A DNA stretch of 64,000 bases from assembly GCA_035610365.1 (NCBI GenBank), contig CM069436.1, positions 10,902,937 through 10,966,936 of the forward strand, given 5' to 3'. The stretch comes from Aquatica leii. Its lineage: Eukaryota; Arthropoda; Insecta; Coleoptera; Lampyridae. The position numbers and the translations under genes are program-made. The notes beneath the pieces were generated by a model, which made no database searches, was not told the origin of the DNA, and saw nothing but the letters and a program-made list of their open reading frames with translations. Below are positions 26,901-38,900 of the stretch, in pieces. Each line of letters opens with the position of its first letter. Position 1 is the stretch's first letter.

Positions 26901-29900
26901 GAATGTGGCAAAAGGCAACAATATGCATCTGTATGACGGATTTATTCATAAAAAAGAACGCATTAGCGGCGAAAAGATAATTTGGAAATGCGTTAATTTC
27001 AACAAGTCCCAGTGTCCCGGTCGCGTACATACGTTAGACGAAGAAGTCGTAAAAAGTACTAGTCACAATCACCGTTGCTGATGCTGTTAACATAGAAGCT
27101 AGGAAAACATAAACCAAATGAAAACAACAGCTGAAGATTTGCAAATTACAACTCAAGATGTGTTGGCCATTGTAGCAGAAGGTACATCTTGTGCAGCCGC
27201 AGGGCAAGTACCTTCGGTGTTATCTATGAAGCGAACAATAGAACGTATTAAAAAACAAAAAGAAGGTGCGCCGGCAACTCCCAGAAGTTTGATGGAGCTA
27301 GTTATTCCAGATGAATACCTACAAGACAGCAGAGGGAAACCGTTCCTTTTATTTGACAGTGGTCCAGATGAAGATCGCATTCTGCTATTTTCCACTGAAC
27401 GAAATTTATCGTATATAGAGCATAGCAGACATAGGTATATGGATGGCACCTTTATAGTCGCTCCATCGCTTTTCCAGCAAGTATATACTATCCATAGTGT
27501 ACAATTCAATAATGTAATCCCAACGGTGTATGCATTGCTCCCCAACAAAACTGAAAGCACGTATACACGATCATTTGAAAATCTTAAAAAGTTGAAACCA
27601 GGATTACAACCGACTACTGTTATGGTCGATTTTGAAAGAGCAGTTATTAATGCCGTGCAAGGTCAATTTTCAAAAGCTACATTATGTGGCTATTTTTTCC
27701 ACTTTACCCAATGTATATGGAAACATATCCAATATCAATTAAAACAACTAGCGGCTTTAGTTTTTGTACCCGGGGACCACGTAATTGCTTCTTACGAGGA
27801 ATTAATAGACAGTGAGTTTTACACTGATAATGAGAAGATTTTATTACCAGTCACCAATTATTTCGAAAAAGAGGACAGCCTCAATTGTGTGAAAATAGAG
27901 CCTTGTACTGGCGTGTTTAAAAGTCCTAAGCCTTGGAAAGCGCGAAGGAAAGTTTACGTATCTATTCGGTGTACGTAATGGTCTGCGTCCAAATGTCGCT
28001 GCGTCCAAATGACGTTGCGAACAAATATCGCTGCGTCCAAATGACGTTGCGACCAAATATCGCTGCGTCCAAATGTCCGCGTCCTTTTGTCGCGCGTCCA
28101 AGTTTCTGCGTCTATTTGTCGCGATACGTTTTATCTTATGTTTACTTAGATAGTATTTTTCCAATTCTGTCACTTATGTTGGAAACAAAAGGTAGAATAA
28201 CAAAGTTTTGGTTAATAGTTGAATCATCTGTTAAAGTATGTCTTGTCTTTGGTCTAAGAAAGTTTTTAATTTGTTCTTTATTAAAACCATTTCTTATAAA
28301 AACTTTCTTAAGGTGTTCTAATTCTTCTTGTAATTTATCTTGGTGACAAATTATTGTTGCACGATTATATAATGTGCGAATCGTCCCAAGTTGCTGAGCT
28401 GGGTGATGATGAGAATTTGCGTTTATGTATTGATCTGTATGTGTTGGTTTTCGATAAACTGAATGTATTAAAGTACCATCTGGGTTTCTTTCTATTTTTA
28501 CATCAAGAAAAGGTAAGGTACTATTAATTTCTTTTTCAATACTAAATTTTATGTTTGGATGTCGATTGCTAAGGTATTGAAGAAACATTTGTAGTTCATC
28601 TAAACCATGAGACCAAATTGCAAAAATATCATCTATATATCTTAGCCATAATTTTTTTTTATGCAGATTTCTTCAAAATATTCCATATAATAACTAGCAA
28701 TAGATGGAGAAATTGGCGATCCCATTGCTACACCATCTATCTGTTTGTAGTATTTACCATTAAACAAAAAGAATAATGTTATCAAACAATGTTCAAACAA
28801 CTTGATGGTATTATTATCAAACTGTCGTTCTAACAGTTGTAAAGTATCAAGTATTTGTACTTTAGTGAACAACGAGGAAACATCAAAACTAACCATTAAA
28901 TCATTTGAAGATAATTTCTGTTTACTAATTACTTCAATAAAATGTTGTGTGTTCTTTATAAATGAATTACTTAAGCCAATATAAGGTTTCAGTATAGCAT
29001 TTAAATACTTAGTTCATAAGTTGTCGATCCAATACAGCTAACAATTGGTCGAAGAGGTGTATTTGGCTTATGTATTTTTGGTAATCCATAAAACCTTGGA
29101 ATAAGAGGATCTTGTGGTGTTAGTTTCTTTATGGTTTCCGTTGATAAATTACTTTCTTTTAATAACTTTGTTGTTAATAATTTGAACATGTTATTTGGAT
29201 TTTGAAGAAGTTTTATGTAAGTGGTGAAATCATTAAGTAAGTTGTTAGCTTTGTTAGTGTATTCCTTTTTATGCATTAACACAGTAGCTTTTCCTTTGTC
29301 GGCTGGGGTAATTATAAGATTATTTTTATTTTTTAAATCTTTTGATGCTTGGTATTCTGAACTGGTTAGATTCTTCTGTGGAAGTTTCGCTCTTCGGAGT
29401 ATCCTGGTAGTTTCAAATCTGATCTTGGCTGCTTCACGATCTGGAAGATGGCTGATGCTGGCTTCAATGTTGGAGATAATGTCCTCAACAGGAATTGTTG
29501 AAGGAGCAACAGCAAAATCCAAACCTTTGGACAAAACAGAACGAGCAGTATAGGATAGTTGATAAGAGCTTAAATTAACAACCAGCTTGTCATTTTTATA
29601 ATTAATGTTTTTATAAGAATTGGTAACCTATTTGTTAAATAAATTATTAAATTTACTTATCTTTTTAGACCGTGTACCATTTTCATGATTTTTTAATCTG
29701 CGGTACAAAAGATCTTCAAAAAATTTGCAGTCATCATTTGATAATTGTTTACGTAAGCGGATTTCCAAGTCATAAACTTGTTTATCAATTTCATAAAGTT
29801 TATTTCTAGTAGTATGAATCACATTTCGTAAGAGGGTTAAACTTGCTTTTTCACAAATCTTTTTAGCTCCCGAAGTTTGAGTGTGATGTTTGATTTCTAT

Positions 29901-32900
29901 GAAATTAGGAATTAAATTGTTAGATCTACATCGTTTTAAAAAGGTTAAATTACATAGTTGGTTTACCTTTTTTCTCTTTAGGTTTTCAAATAATTTGACA
30001 TTTTGTAAAACAGCTTTCCCATTTAAGCGTTTTATTTTAGACATCAAATTTTCACCATAAAACATATTAATTAAATTATTTTTAGGGTAAATGGTGTATT
30101 ATTTATTTAGAATAGTATAAATGCGAGTTTTCTTCGTCAGGCAAAATAAAAAAAATTAAAACATTTTATTTATTTTATTTAAATGAAGGTATTTTTTGTT
30201 TCTCTAAATCGTTTTTTCGGAAGTGCATTGTATACTAAAAGCACACTAGCATCTGGAGATTGTTGCCAATACATATCTTCTTGCGGTAGTTTATGGTATG
30301 CACTGATAAATACAACACTGAAAAAAACTCGCAATTCATCGGCAGTGATTGAAAAATCTTGATCGTTTTTCTGCTGCTAAATTATGTGATTTAGAACATC
30401 TTCGGAAAAAAATTTTTTACCACAGTTTTATCACATAACAGAGAAGTGATATTCTCAAAACTATTTTCAGAAAAACTACTTGTCATTGTACTTACATAAA
30501 TAACTCCTGCTGTAGATTTTCCTTTAACGAAACTACATAAGGTAAGGTCCTATTGTATTATTAACGTTATTTTACTACATTACCTTTTTTCTCTTTTTCT
30601 ATATTTCAATTATTAGTAGATGAACTAAACGTTTAGGTAATTTTTTACCTCCATGTTTTGTCAATTTGCTGTTGTAAACAGTCCTCGTGGCATAACCAAG
30701 TTCTAAGGTTTTTCAACCAGAAGATTCTGCGCTTTCCAAGACTTTTCCTGCTTAGAACCTATCCTTAGAGTATTAACTGAAGCAGGTCATATCTCTTTTG
30801 GTTCCTCATTATATCTCCATAATATTCTAATTTGCGTTTTTTAATTACGTGTGTTATTTTTTTTAAAGATTTTTAAAATTATTTCGTTGGAAACCTGATT
30901 AGCCCAGGAAATTCTAAGGATTCGTCTGTATATCCACATCTCCAAAGCTTCAAGTTTTTTTGTGGACGTCAAAAACCAGAATTCGGCATCACATAGCTAC
31001 ACCCACCAGATATAACCTTTAAGTAGTCTTATAGTTTGGTGTGTAAATTAAGGTCTCTGCTTTTAAATAAATTTTCCCTTTTAGCAAAAGTGGCTTTTGT
31101 TTTTTCTATGTGGCGTTTTATTTCTACACAGTGATCTCATTGCTCATTAATGATAGTACCCAAATTTGTGTTATTAGTTATTTTTTCAATTTGTTGATTA
31201 TTAATTAGCAGTTGGCTGGGCTGTGTGTTAAGCTTACTAATTACCATAGACTAGGTTTTTTTACATTTATTTTATGTAATTCGTACTCAGAGCTATCGTT
31301 GATGACACGATTCGTCTCTGTCCGGAGACCCCCAAGATAATCAGCAAACACAACGGTATCTTCCGCGTAGCCGTATATTGTTTAATCTCTCTTCATTGAT
31401 TGAGAGTCCAGCGTCTGTAATCTCTAGTGCCATGCTGAATATATGCTCCGAGTGTAGGTTAAATAGAGTAAGGAATAAAACACAACCCTGCCTAACACCG
31501 CGTCTTATATTTATATTTTCTGAGTAACTACCTGTAACGACCATTTTTTGATATTTCGTCATTATTTGATCTGATGGATAGGCAACTTTGCTATCACCCG
31601 TGTGAGATATCCAACCTCGAATAATATTCTTCGACTTTATGCACACAGAGGGCGCAATAGTAGTTGACCTTCTACGGAAAGTTTTCCAGTTTATTTTGTC
31701 TTACGAGTTTGTTATGGATGTGGCGGAAACGGATTGAAATTTCTAATAAATCCGCTCGAATGTCGCATTCGTAGAACGACGTAGCTGAATATTTTCTAAC
31801 CAAAGTCATAGAGTAGCTTTCTTTCTTCTAATGGATTAACGGCCGAGTCGTTAGTTTGCTTATGGATTAACGATGAGTGGATCAGTTAGATGTAGTGCCA
31901 CGTGCAAATGGGTATTCCTTAGGTAGTTTCTGGCCAAAAAGGTATTTATGTATAATATAAGTTTCCGCCAGCATAATCAAACAGGGAATACGGCACCACC
32001 TTGACCCTCGTCTGGTCAAGCACTTCGAAGTTGCCGACTTGCCAAAACTTTAATCATTAATGTGCGGAAATGTAACTATCAGAGATTTGGAAGTACGCGT
32101 CGGATTGTGATTCTGTCGTAAAATGAATTTCGACTATTGATACCGGTCGTAAGCTTGACGTCAAGATCTACGGGCGGTTTTAAAATTTCACTTGCGGAAT
32201 CGTATTTATTTTGCTACGGTTTATTGTATTGCGGCGGCGTATTTAATCTAGTAAAAGCATATCTGCTTTCAGAGTCTAGTTTAAACATGCTTTAACACTG
32301 TGATTTATTTGTTTTGTTATTATGTATATGTAATTTATACCAGTGGCGTAACAGTCGATACTCATCTTTTATCTTCAATCAAATTTCTCTTAATAAATAA
32401 TTGTTATTAATTTTGGGAATTGATTTGGAAATGTACTTTGGGGAATTGCGGGTGTAGGATCTCCTTTTCTCCTGCCTAGACGTTATATTAAATTGCGAGA
32501 AAAGGTGGCGCAATCGGTCATTTAGCTTACCTAAGAATTTTCCTTTTACTTCGATCTTTAACGTACGACCATCTGCGGCGAGGCTAGCCGAAAGGTAAGC
32601 GAAACATCTAAGTATATTTTTTCTTTTTCTTCACTGCCCCATTGGAATGTGGAACACCCTCTATTTTGATATTTGGTGTTTGGTGTCAGTGCAGATTTAT
32701 TATAAGATATAAGTTCTTCTCGTCGATGCCGCTTGTTTTTAGTGCTTCTATCATTGTATTCTGCTAGACCTTATTGAAAGCTTTATAATACTTTATCATA
32801 CAGACGTACACATCATTGCTGGAACATAATCTAAATTGCGAACAGAGCCGCACTATTTTTTCGAATTTGTTATATATTCGTTTATGGATTATTCTTAGAA

Positions 32901-35900
32901 ATAATTTGAGAAGGTGGCTTATGAGACTAATTAAACTATAATCTTTGCAATGTTTTTTAGTTACTTTTTTGTGTATAGGAATAAATGTAGACTTAACCAG
33001 TCTTGAGGAATATCTTCAATGTCGTAAACATGAATAAATATTTTTGTTAGCTATTTGATTTTGTCCTCGTCCAGTAACTTCAGAAATTCAACATAAAGGT
33101 CGTGTGGTCCGGAAGCTTTTTCATCTTTCATTTGTTTAGCTGATTTTCGCACTTTATCAGCGGTAATTGATGGATCTACGTTGGCGTTGATTCCTGGGGC
33201 ATCGGTTCTCTTATCCAGGAACAGAGCGCTGATATACTTCTTCCAATTGTAAATTTTCTTGTCTTTGTTTATGATGATATTGTTTTTTTTATTTAACAGG
33301 CGGTCAACCATAGGTGATTTATATATACCACTCACTTTTTTGAGCCTATGTTTTTTTAGCCTATCTTATAACCTTTCAAATGTTACTTTGAATTTTTTAT
33401 ATTTCCTTTTGATCTTTTTCTTTTACTTTCCGGCGTTTTTCTATCAAATTTAGTATTTATTATTATTCTTCTTCTCCTTCATTATTCTTTCCAACATTTT
33501 TGCAGTATTTTGCATTCTGTTCTTTCCTTCAGTCCTACCTCGTATTTTATAGCCTTCATTATTGCTACCTTACCTCCTCTCTCACAATATACCCCGGTGT
33601 ATCTCTGTCTAGTCCCAAAACCCACCTCTAGTATATAACTCCCTCTACTCTTTCCAGCCCCATATTTCCGCCCCATACATCACCACCCTTTATTAACTTT
33701 TTAAACAAGAACTTTCTTTTTTCTATATCCATCTCGAATACCCTTTCCTCCACACATCACACTTGTTCTATTAACCTGTTTCCTTTTCTCACTCTTTCCT
33801 TTATGCGTTCTCCCTCCTCATTATCCTGTTTCATCATGGGTATGTAAATTCCTTCACTTACTGCACTTCTTCATCCCTCCATTTCCACTCCTCTTTTTTT
33901 TCCCTCCTCCTTTTCTAAATATCATTATTTTTCTTTTCTCCATGATAACTTACATTTTTTCATGTATTTTTCCAACGTTTTTATTATTTCTTTTATTTAC
34001 TTTTCATCCGTAGCCACCAACACTATGTCATCTGCATACGCCAAAGACCATATCTTCGCTTTTCCTATCATTATCTCTCCTGTCTGTTGTCCTCTCATTG
34101 TCTTCTCCAGATCCTCCGTATATACTGCGAACAGGCTTGGGCTCAGTAGGCATCCCTGTCTCAACCCTCTCTTTGTAATGAATTTCTCGCTCGTTTCCCA
34201 ATTCACTTTGATCTACGAATAGTGCCACCATTTCCCTCTTTTCTTTCTAGCTCTCTATTCGCCAAGTGTTTCAGTATATACGTATGTTGTCTATCACTAT
34301 CCTTCCTTTTCTGAATCCCGCTTGTCCGTCTGGTACCAAACTTTTTTCCTCTATTTTCTTCTGTAGCTTTCCTTGTAGTACTGTCTCATATAATTTGTAT
34401 GCCGTGCTTAAAAATGTTACCCCTCTGTAATTCCTGATTATTTCTTTCTCTTTTTTTATGGATCGGGCATATTATTCCCTCTCTCCATCTATCCGGGAAT
34501 CCTTCCCGTTTCCATATTTTATTTAGTATTTCTGTCATCATTTTTGCTACATTTTCTTCTCCTTATACCCACTCTTCGTCTTGTATCCCATCTTCTCCTG
34601 CCGCTTTTCCTTTTTCTATCTTCTTTATTGTCTTAATTACTTCGTCTTCATTTATTCTCTTTCCCGTCCCTTTTCTTTCTTGTATTCCCCCCTCTTCTTG
34701 TATTGTTGCGTAGAAGTCCCTTTCTACTATTATCAATCCCTCCTCCCTCTCTTCTCTTATCTCTTCTATGTTTTTTCTTGTCTCTTGCATTCTGCTGCTA
34801 TAAACCGTCAGTATTTTTATTTTTGTTTTTCCCCACTGTATGTTCCTTTCTACAACTCCTCTTCTCTCTTGCACTTTCTCTTTCTTTTCCTGACTCAACC
34901 ATTTTTTTCTTATTTCCGTTATTATAACCCCTTTTGCTCTCCCTTTACTCTTCTTTCTTTTTGCATGTTGCACCACCCACTCAAATTCCTCCGGCAACTC
35001 TTTTTTCCACCACTCCCATTCTTTTTCTTACATCTATGTCTCCTGTAATCCCACTACATCATGTTCCTTGATGTACTTCCAAAAATCCTGTTCCTCGTTT
35101 TTTATTCCCGCTACGTTCCATAACAATACTCTCAACTCACTCACCTTACCCTGTGCTTCTTTCTTAGTTTTTTCTTTTCCTCCTTCTTTTTATTTTCCTT
35201 TCCCATTACTCGTTATTCTTTTTCTTTGCCATTTTGTCAACTTTCTTTTATAGCCCCCCTTCGTCCTTTAGTTTTTTGTCTTTTGGTTACCTATTTTCTT
35301 TCTCCTGCTAACTGGCATAATGTCTCCATTATCGTTCGTCGCTTTATATACCGTTCCTTTTTCGTTTTCCCTCACTTCGCTCAGATACGGCTCTTTCTCT
35401 ATTTGGGCGTTTCCGTTTGCCAAAATTATAGTTTAGTATAGTTATCTTTTTTTAGTATCCTCTCGCATAGCTTTTCTAATTTTTCTTCTTTTTCAAGTAA
35501 AAAGCTATTCCTCTGTTCTTTCTTTTTCTTTTACCGCTGTATCGAAACGTGTATTTGTTTAATATATCTACTAAAAGAAAAACTAATTTTAACAACTCTA
35601 ATATACAAGTTTTATTAATTGTTCAAAATAATTTCATTAAATAAAGTTGCGACTAAAAATAAAATTTAGAAAAAGCAAATTAAAACAATCAAACTTAAAA
35701 ATATTGGGTAGAAATACAATACAAACTACAAAAGGAACTTTTATTCAAGAACTGGAAGTATACGAATACGATTCCGCGAGGTATGTTTAGAAAAACTTAA
35801 TCGTTAAGTTTTACTTCATCTGACATACTTTTCAAATTGGAAATTTTTAAACTTCTATTTGTTTAAATCTGTGCAAAATAATGAAACGAATTAATGTTTT

Positions 35901-38900
35901 GTAATTACAAGAAGTTCAATGACTTCGTAAAAAGTTCCTCGACTACAGTAACATCAAAACACTTTGCGCACTGAGTTAATGAATTACCTTTCAAATAGAT
36001 ACGAGTCGTACAATATAAAGAAAAGTGTGTAATTAATTAGAGGTTTTTGTATGGTTTTTTAAAATAAAATATAATTTAAGAGCGTAATAACTTACTCGAG
36101 TAAACTGAGTTTTTTCAGTAATTTATTTTTTAGATTTTTAGTAAAATAATGATATATAAATATACTGCAAACAAAAACATTGCTTTAAATAATTGAATTA
36201 CTTATATATGCGTCTTCTCCATTCTAAAAACTTAAATTGAAGAAAAAAATACTCACCTCCAACGCCGCCGCAGTAGACGCATCGTGGTCATTTTCTACCG
36301 TTTCTATCTGTTTAAAAATTTCACTACTGATACCGGACACCTGAAAATCAAAACAAAAACTTATTTAATTAAAATAAATGCTCGTTACTAACGACACTTT
36401 CATATAACATTGCGTTGTTGAAGTTTAAATTGTATAATGAGGTTGTTGTACGTTATCCTAACTTTGTTAATTGAAAACAAGCTTAGGGCTTGTTCTAAAT
36501 TCAGTTGACAACTGTAAATTTACCTTGTATATAAAATTAACACATGAAATTTTCCAACGTAGAAAACAAACAACTTTGCAACATGTTAACGATTTGTAAT
36601 AAATTAAATTATTAATTAATAAAAAAATTATTAAAAGATTTCTCCCTAGGATGCAGGTCCGGTAATATATAATAATTTACCAATTCCTTTCTTCAGGAAG
36701 TTGTGGTTTTAAAAATGTCTTGTAGATTAATATATTTAAAACAATACAACAGACTTAAACGCAAAGTAGTTATCTCAAAAAAAAAATTCTGCAGTTACCC
36801 CGCATTTATACAACACGTACCTCTGAGACCCATACTGTTTTTAAACATTTATGTGCTTGTTTGCCGTCTAAGTAGCTTCTAATTAGACGTCTTAACTTGT
36901 GTACGTGCGAGTAGCTTTGTATTAGCCTGAATCTGCAGGTTGCTACTTGCATATTTAGAATGGTATTGAAACGTACGAGAACTTTCGCGAGGTTTTTGTA
37001 CATTTTCAGAACGTTCACCAAAATATATAGAACATTCGCGAACGTTTTGCCAAAACGTATAAATGCGGTACAAACAAATCATAGGGCAGTTATTGCAATA
37101 ATGTGAATATGGCAGTGTTAAGAAGATTATTCAAGTCTAAATAAATAAGTGATTAACGCGTGTTTGAGATAAATCTACGAAGTATAATCTTATACGTGAC
37201 TTTAAAGTAAACAATAAGTGTTAAACTAAAGTTATCCGCGAACTTTATCTTCGTGTCATAGGTCTATATATAAATTAGTGTAAGAGTTTTTATTAAATAT
37301 CCTTAGATTTAACTAGTTCAGTTAGTCATAAATGTGTACATATTTTTAGTTCAAATAAATTATTTTTAATAATAATCGTTACATTGGTGAAAGGTGCGTG
37401 GTATCAAATCAAATAAATAAACAATTTTTTAGCTCGCGATTTTAGTGTAAATATCATTAAGTAATTTAATATCGCTCCCGTAATAAAAACATTGATTGCG
37501 TAAATTACTGTTTAGTTCGCGATACGCGTGTATATTTATAAAGTGTAATCATAGCTATTTCAGTTCGTTAAAGTAGTGTATTTCCACTTTTTATTATTGT
37601 TATATATAATTTATGCAGGTGGCGCGTTTGCAAACAGCTAAAATGCATTCAAAAATATTTGAAATTCTCAAATCGATGAATAAAAATATGGAAGAAAATA
37701 ATAGAAAAATGACCGAAAATTCTCAGAAAATTGAAGAAAAACTATCCGAACATTTTTTAGACATAAAACTTTCACCATAAAACATATTAAAATATTTTTA
37801 GGGTAAATAGTGTATTATTTATTTCGAATAATATAAATGCGAGTTTTCGAACTTGGTCTAAGTTCTTCGTCAGGCAAAATGAAATTTAATTAATTTAGTT
37901 TTGCCTGACGAAGAACTTAGACCAAATTCTAAAGCTCGCATTTATATAATTCTTAATAAATAATACACCATTTACCCTAAAAATATTTTAATATCCAAAC
38001 ATTCTCAGAAAATGGAAGAAAATTCTAGAAAAATGGAAGAAAAGTTTTACAAAAATTTACAGAAAATGGAAGAAATTTCTAGAAAAATTGAAGAAAAGTT
38101 TTGCGAAAATTCTCAGAAAATTGAAGAAAAATTATTTTAAAATAACTAGAAGATAGAAAAAAAATGATGGAAAATTTTAAACGTTTAAAAACAGAATTAC
38201 AAACGAGCATAGAAAATCAAATAAAAATTGCTCAAGAGGAAACCCAAACAGATATGTTAAATTTAAAAATGAACCAAATGATTTGCCATGGTGAAGGAAG
38301 CATCACGAGCAAAGATTTAATAACGAACCATCGGGAAGAAACCACTCACAAGTTTAAAGTTCTACTTCCAAATTTTGATAGCAAAGTTCTATGGTCAACT
38401 TACTACAAGCGGTTTGACGTCTTTATTAGTGTCCTTACGTGGAGAAGCGCTTGGAATTCTACAAACTGTTCCTGACTACCTGCAAGGAAATTACGAACTC
38501 TTAATTTTACGATTAGAAATGAGATATAGAGATGCTCATCTTCAACAAGTGTATCAAGCTCAAATTAAAAGTCTGGTTTAAAAAGCTGCCGAAAGTCTTC
38601 AAGAGTTTGAGGTTGACATCGCCAGACTAACACGGATTGCGTATCCTACAGCGCCAGATACCTTCTTGGAGCAGCTGGCTATTTAAACCTTTGTAGACGG
38701 CCTCCGAGACAGCGAAACGCAGCAGACTCTCCGGTTAGCTCGACCAAACACATTGGCTGACGCGTTGGTGCATGCTTTGGAGTTTGAAGCAGCAAAACAA
38801 GCATCGCAACGAGGCGGTCATAAAATTTGCTGTGCTGCAGTAGTACCCGCGCAGACACTAGAAAGCATCGAAGAGATAGCGCCACGAATACTATGGGAAA

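Larger units (their letters stand above)
26728..28128 (+). mobile_element. MULE (Mutator-like) transposon with tandem-repeat termini, inserted in the Penelope element
   Basis: Flanked by a perfect 9-base duplication TTTTATCTT (26719-26727 and 28129-28137), the size expected for Mutator-like elements. Both ends are inverted and built from short repeated units around 'gcgtccaaatgacgttgcgac' (right, 27984-28128) and the complement 'gtcgc...tttggacgcagcga' (left, 26735-26840). The outer tips pair as 'cgacaaa..acgc'. Inside are a FLYWCH zinc finger and a MULE transposase core on the plus strand. Confidence 0.88.
26096..30150 (-). mobile_element. Penelope-like retroelement, interrupted by a MULE
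   Basis: Both ends carry the same direct repeat ('gggtaaatggtgtattatttatttagaata(a/g)tataaatgcgag' at 26108 and 30087), the pseudo-LTR arrangement typical of Penelope elements. Between them, on the minus strand, are an N-terminal region (30065-29628), a reverse transcriptase (29534-28142) and a GIY-YIG endonuclease (26718-26343). A 1.4 kb MULE (26728-28128) separates the last two. Several frameshifts break the ORF, so it is dead. It lies inside a RhoGAP100F intron in the same orientation as the gene. Confidence 0.9.

Noticed and set aside
32505..32575. tRNA-Ile-like gene
   Set aside because: Only an A-box-like part is convincing; acceptor stem and anticodon arm do not pair.
34563..35441. Long plus-strand reading frames rich in Phe, Ser, Leu and Cys
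   Set aside because: They are the antisense of the minus-strand LINE endonuclease/RT, whose Lys/Glu-rich coding makes the other strand pyrimidine-rich and open. No plus-strand family match.
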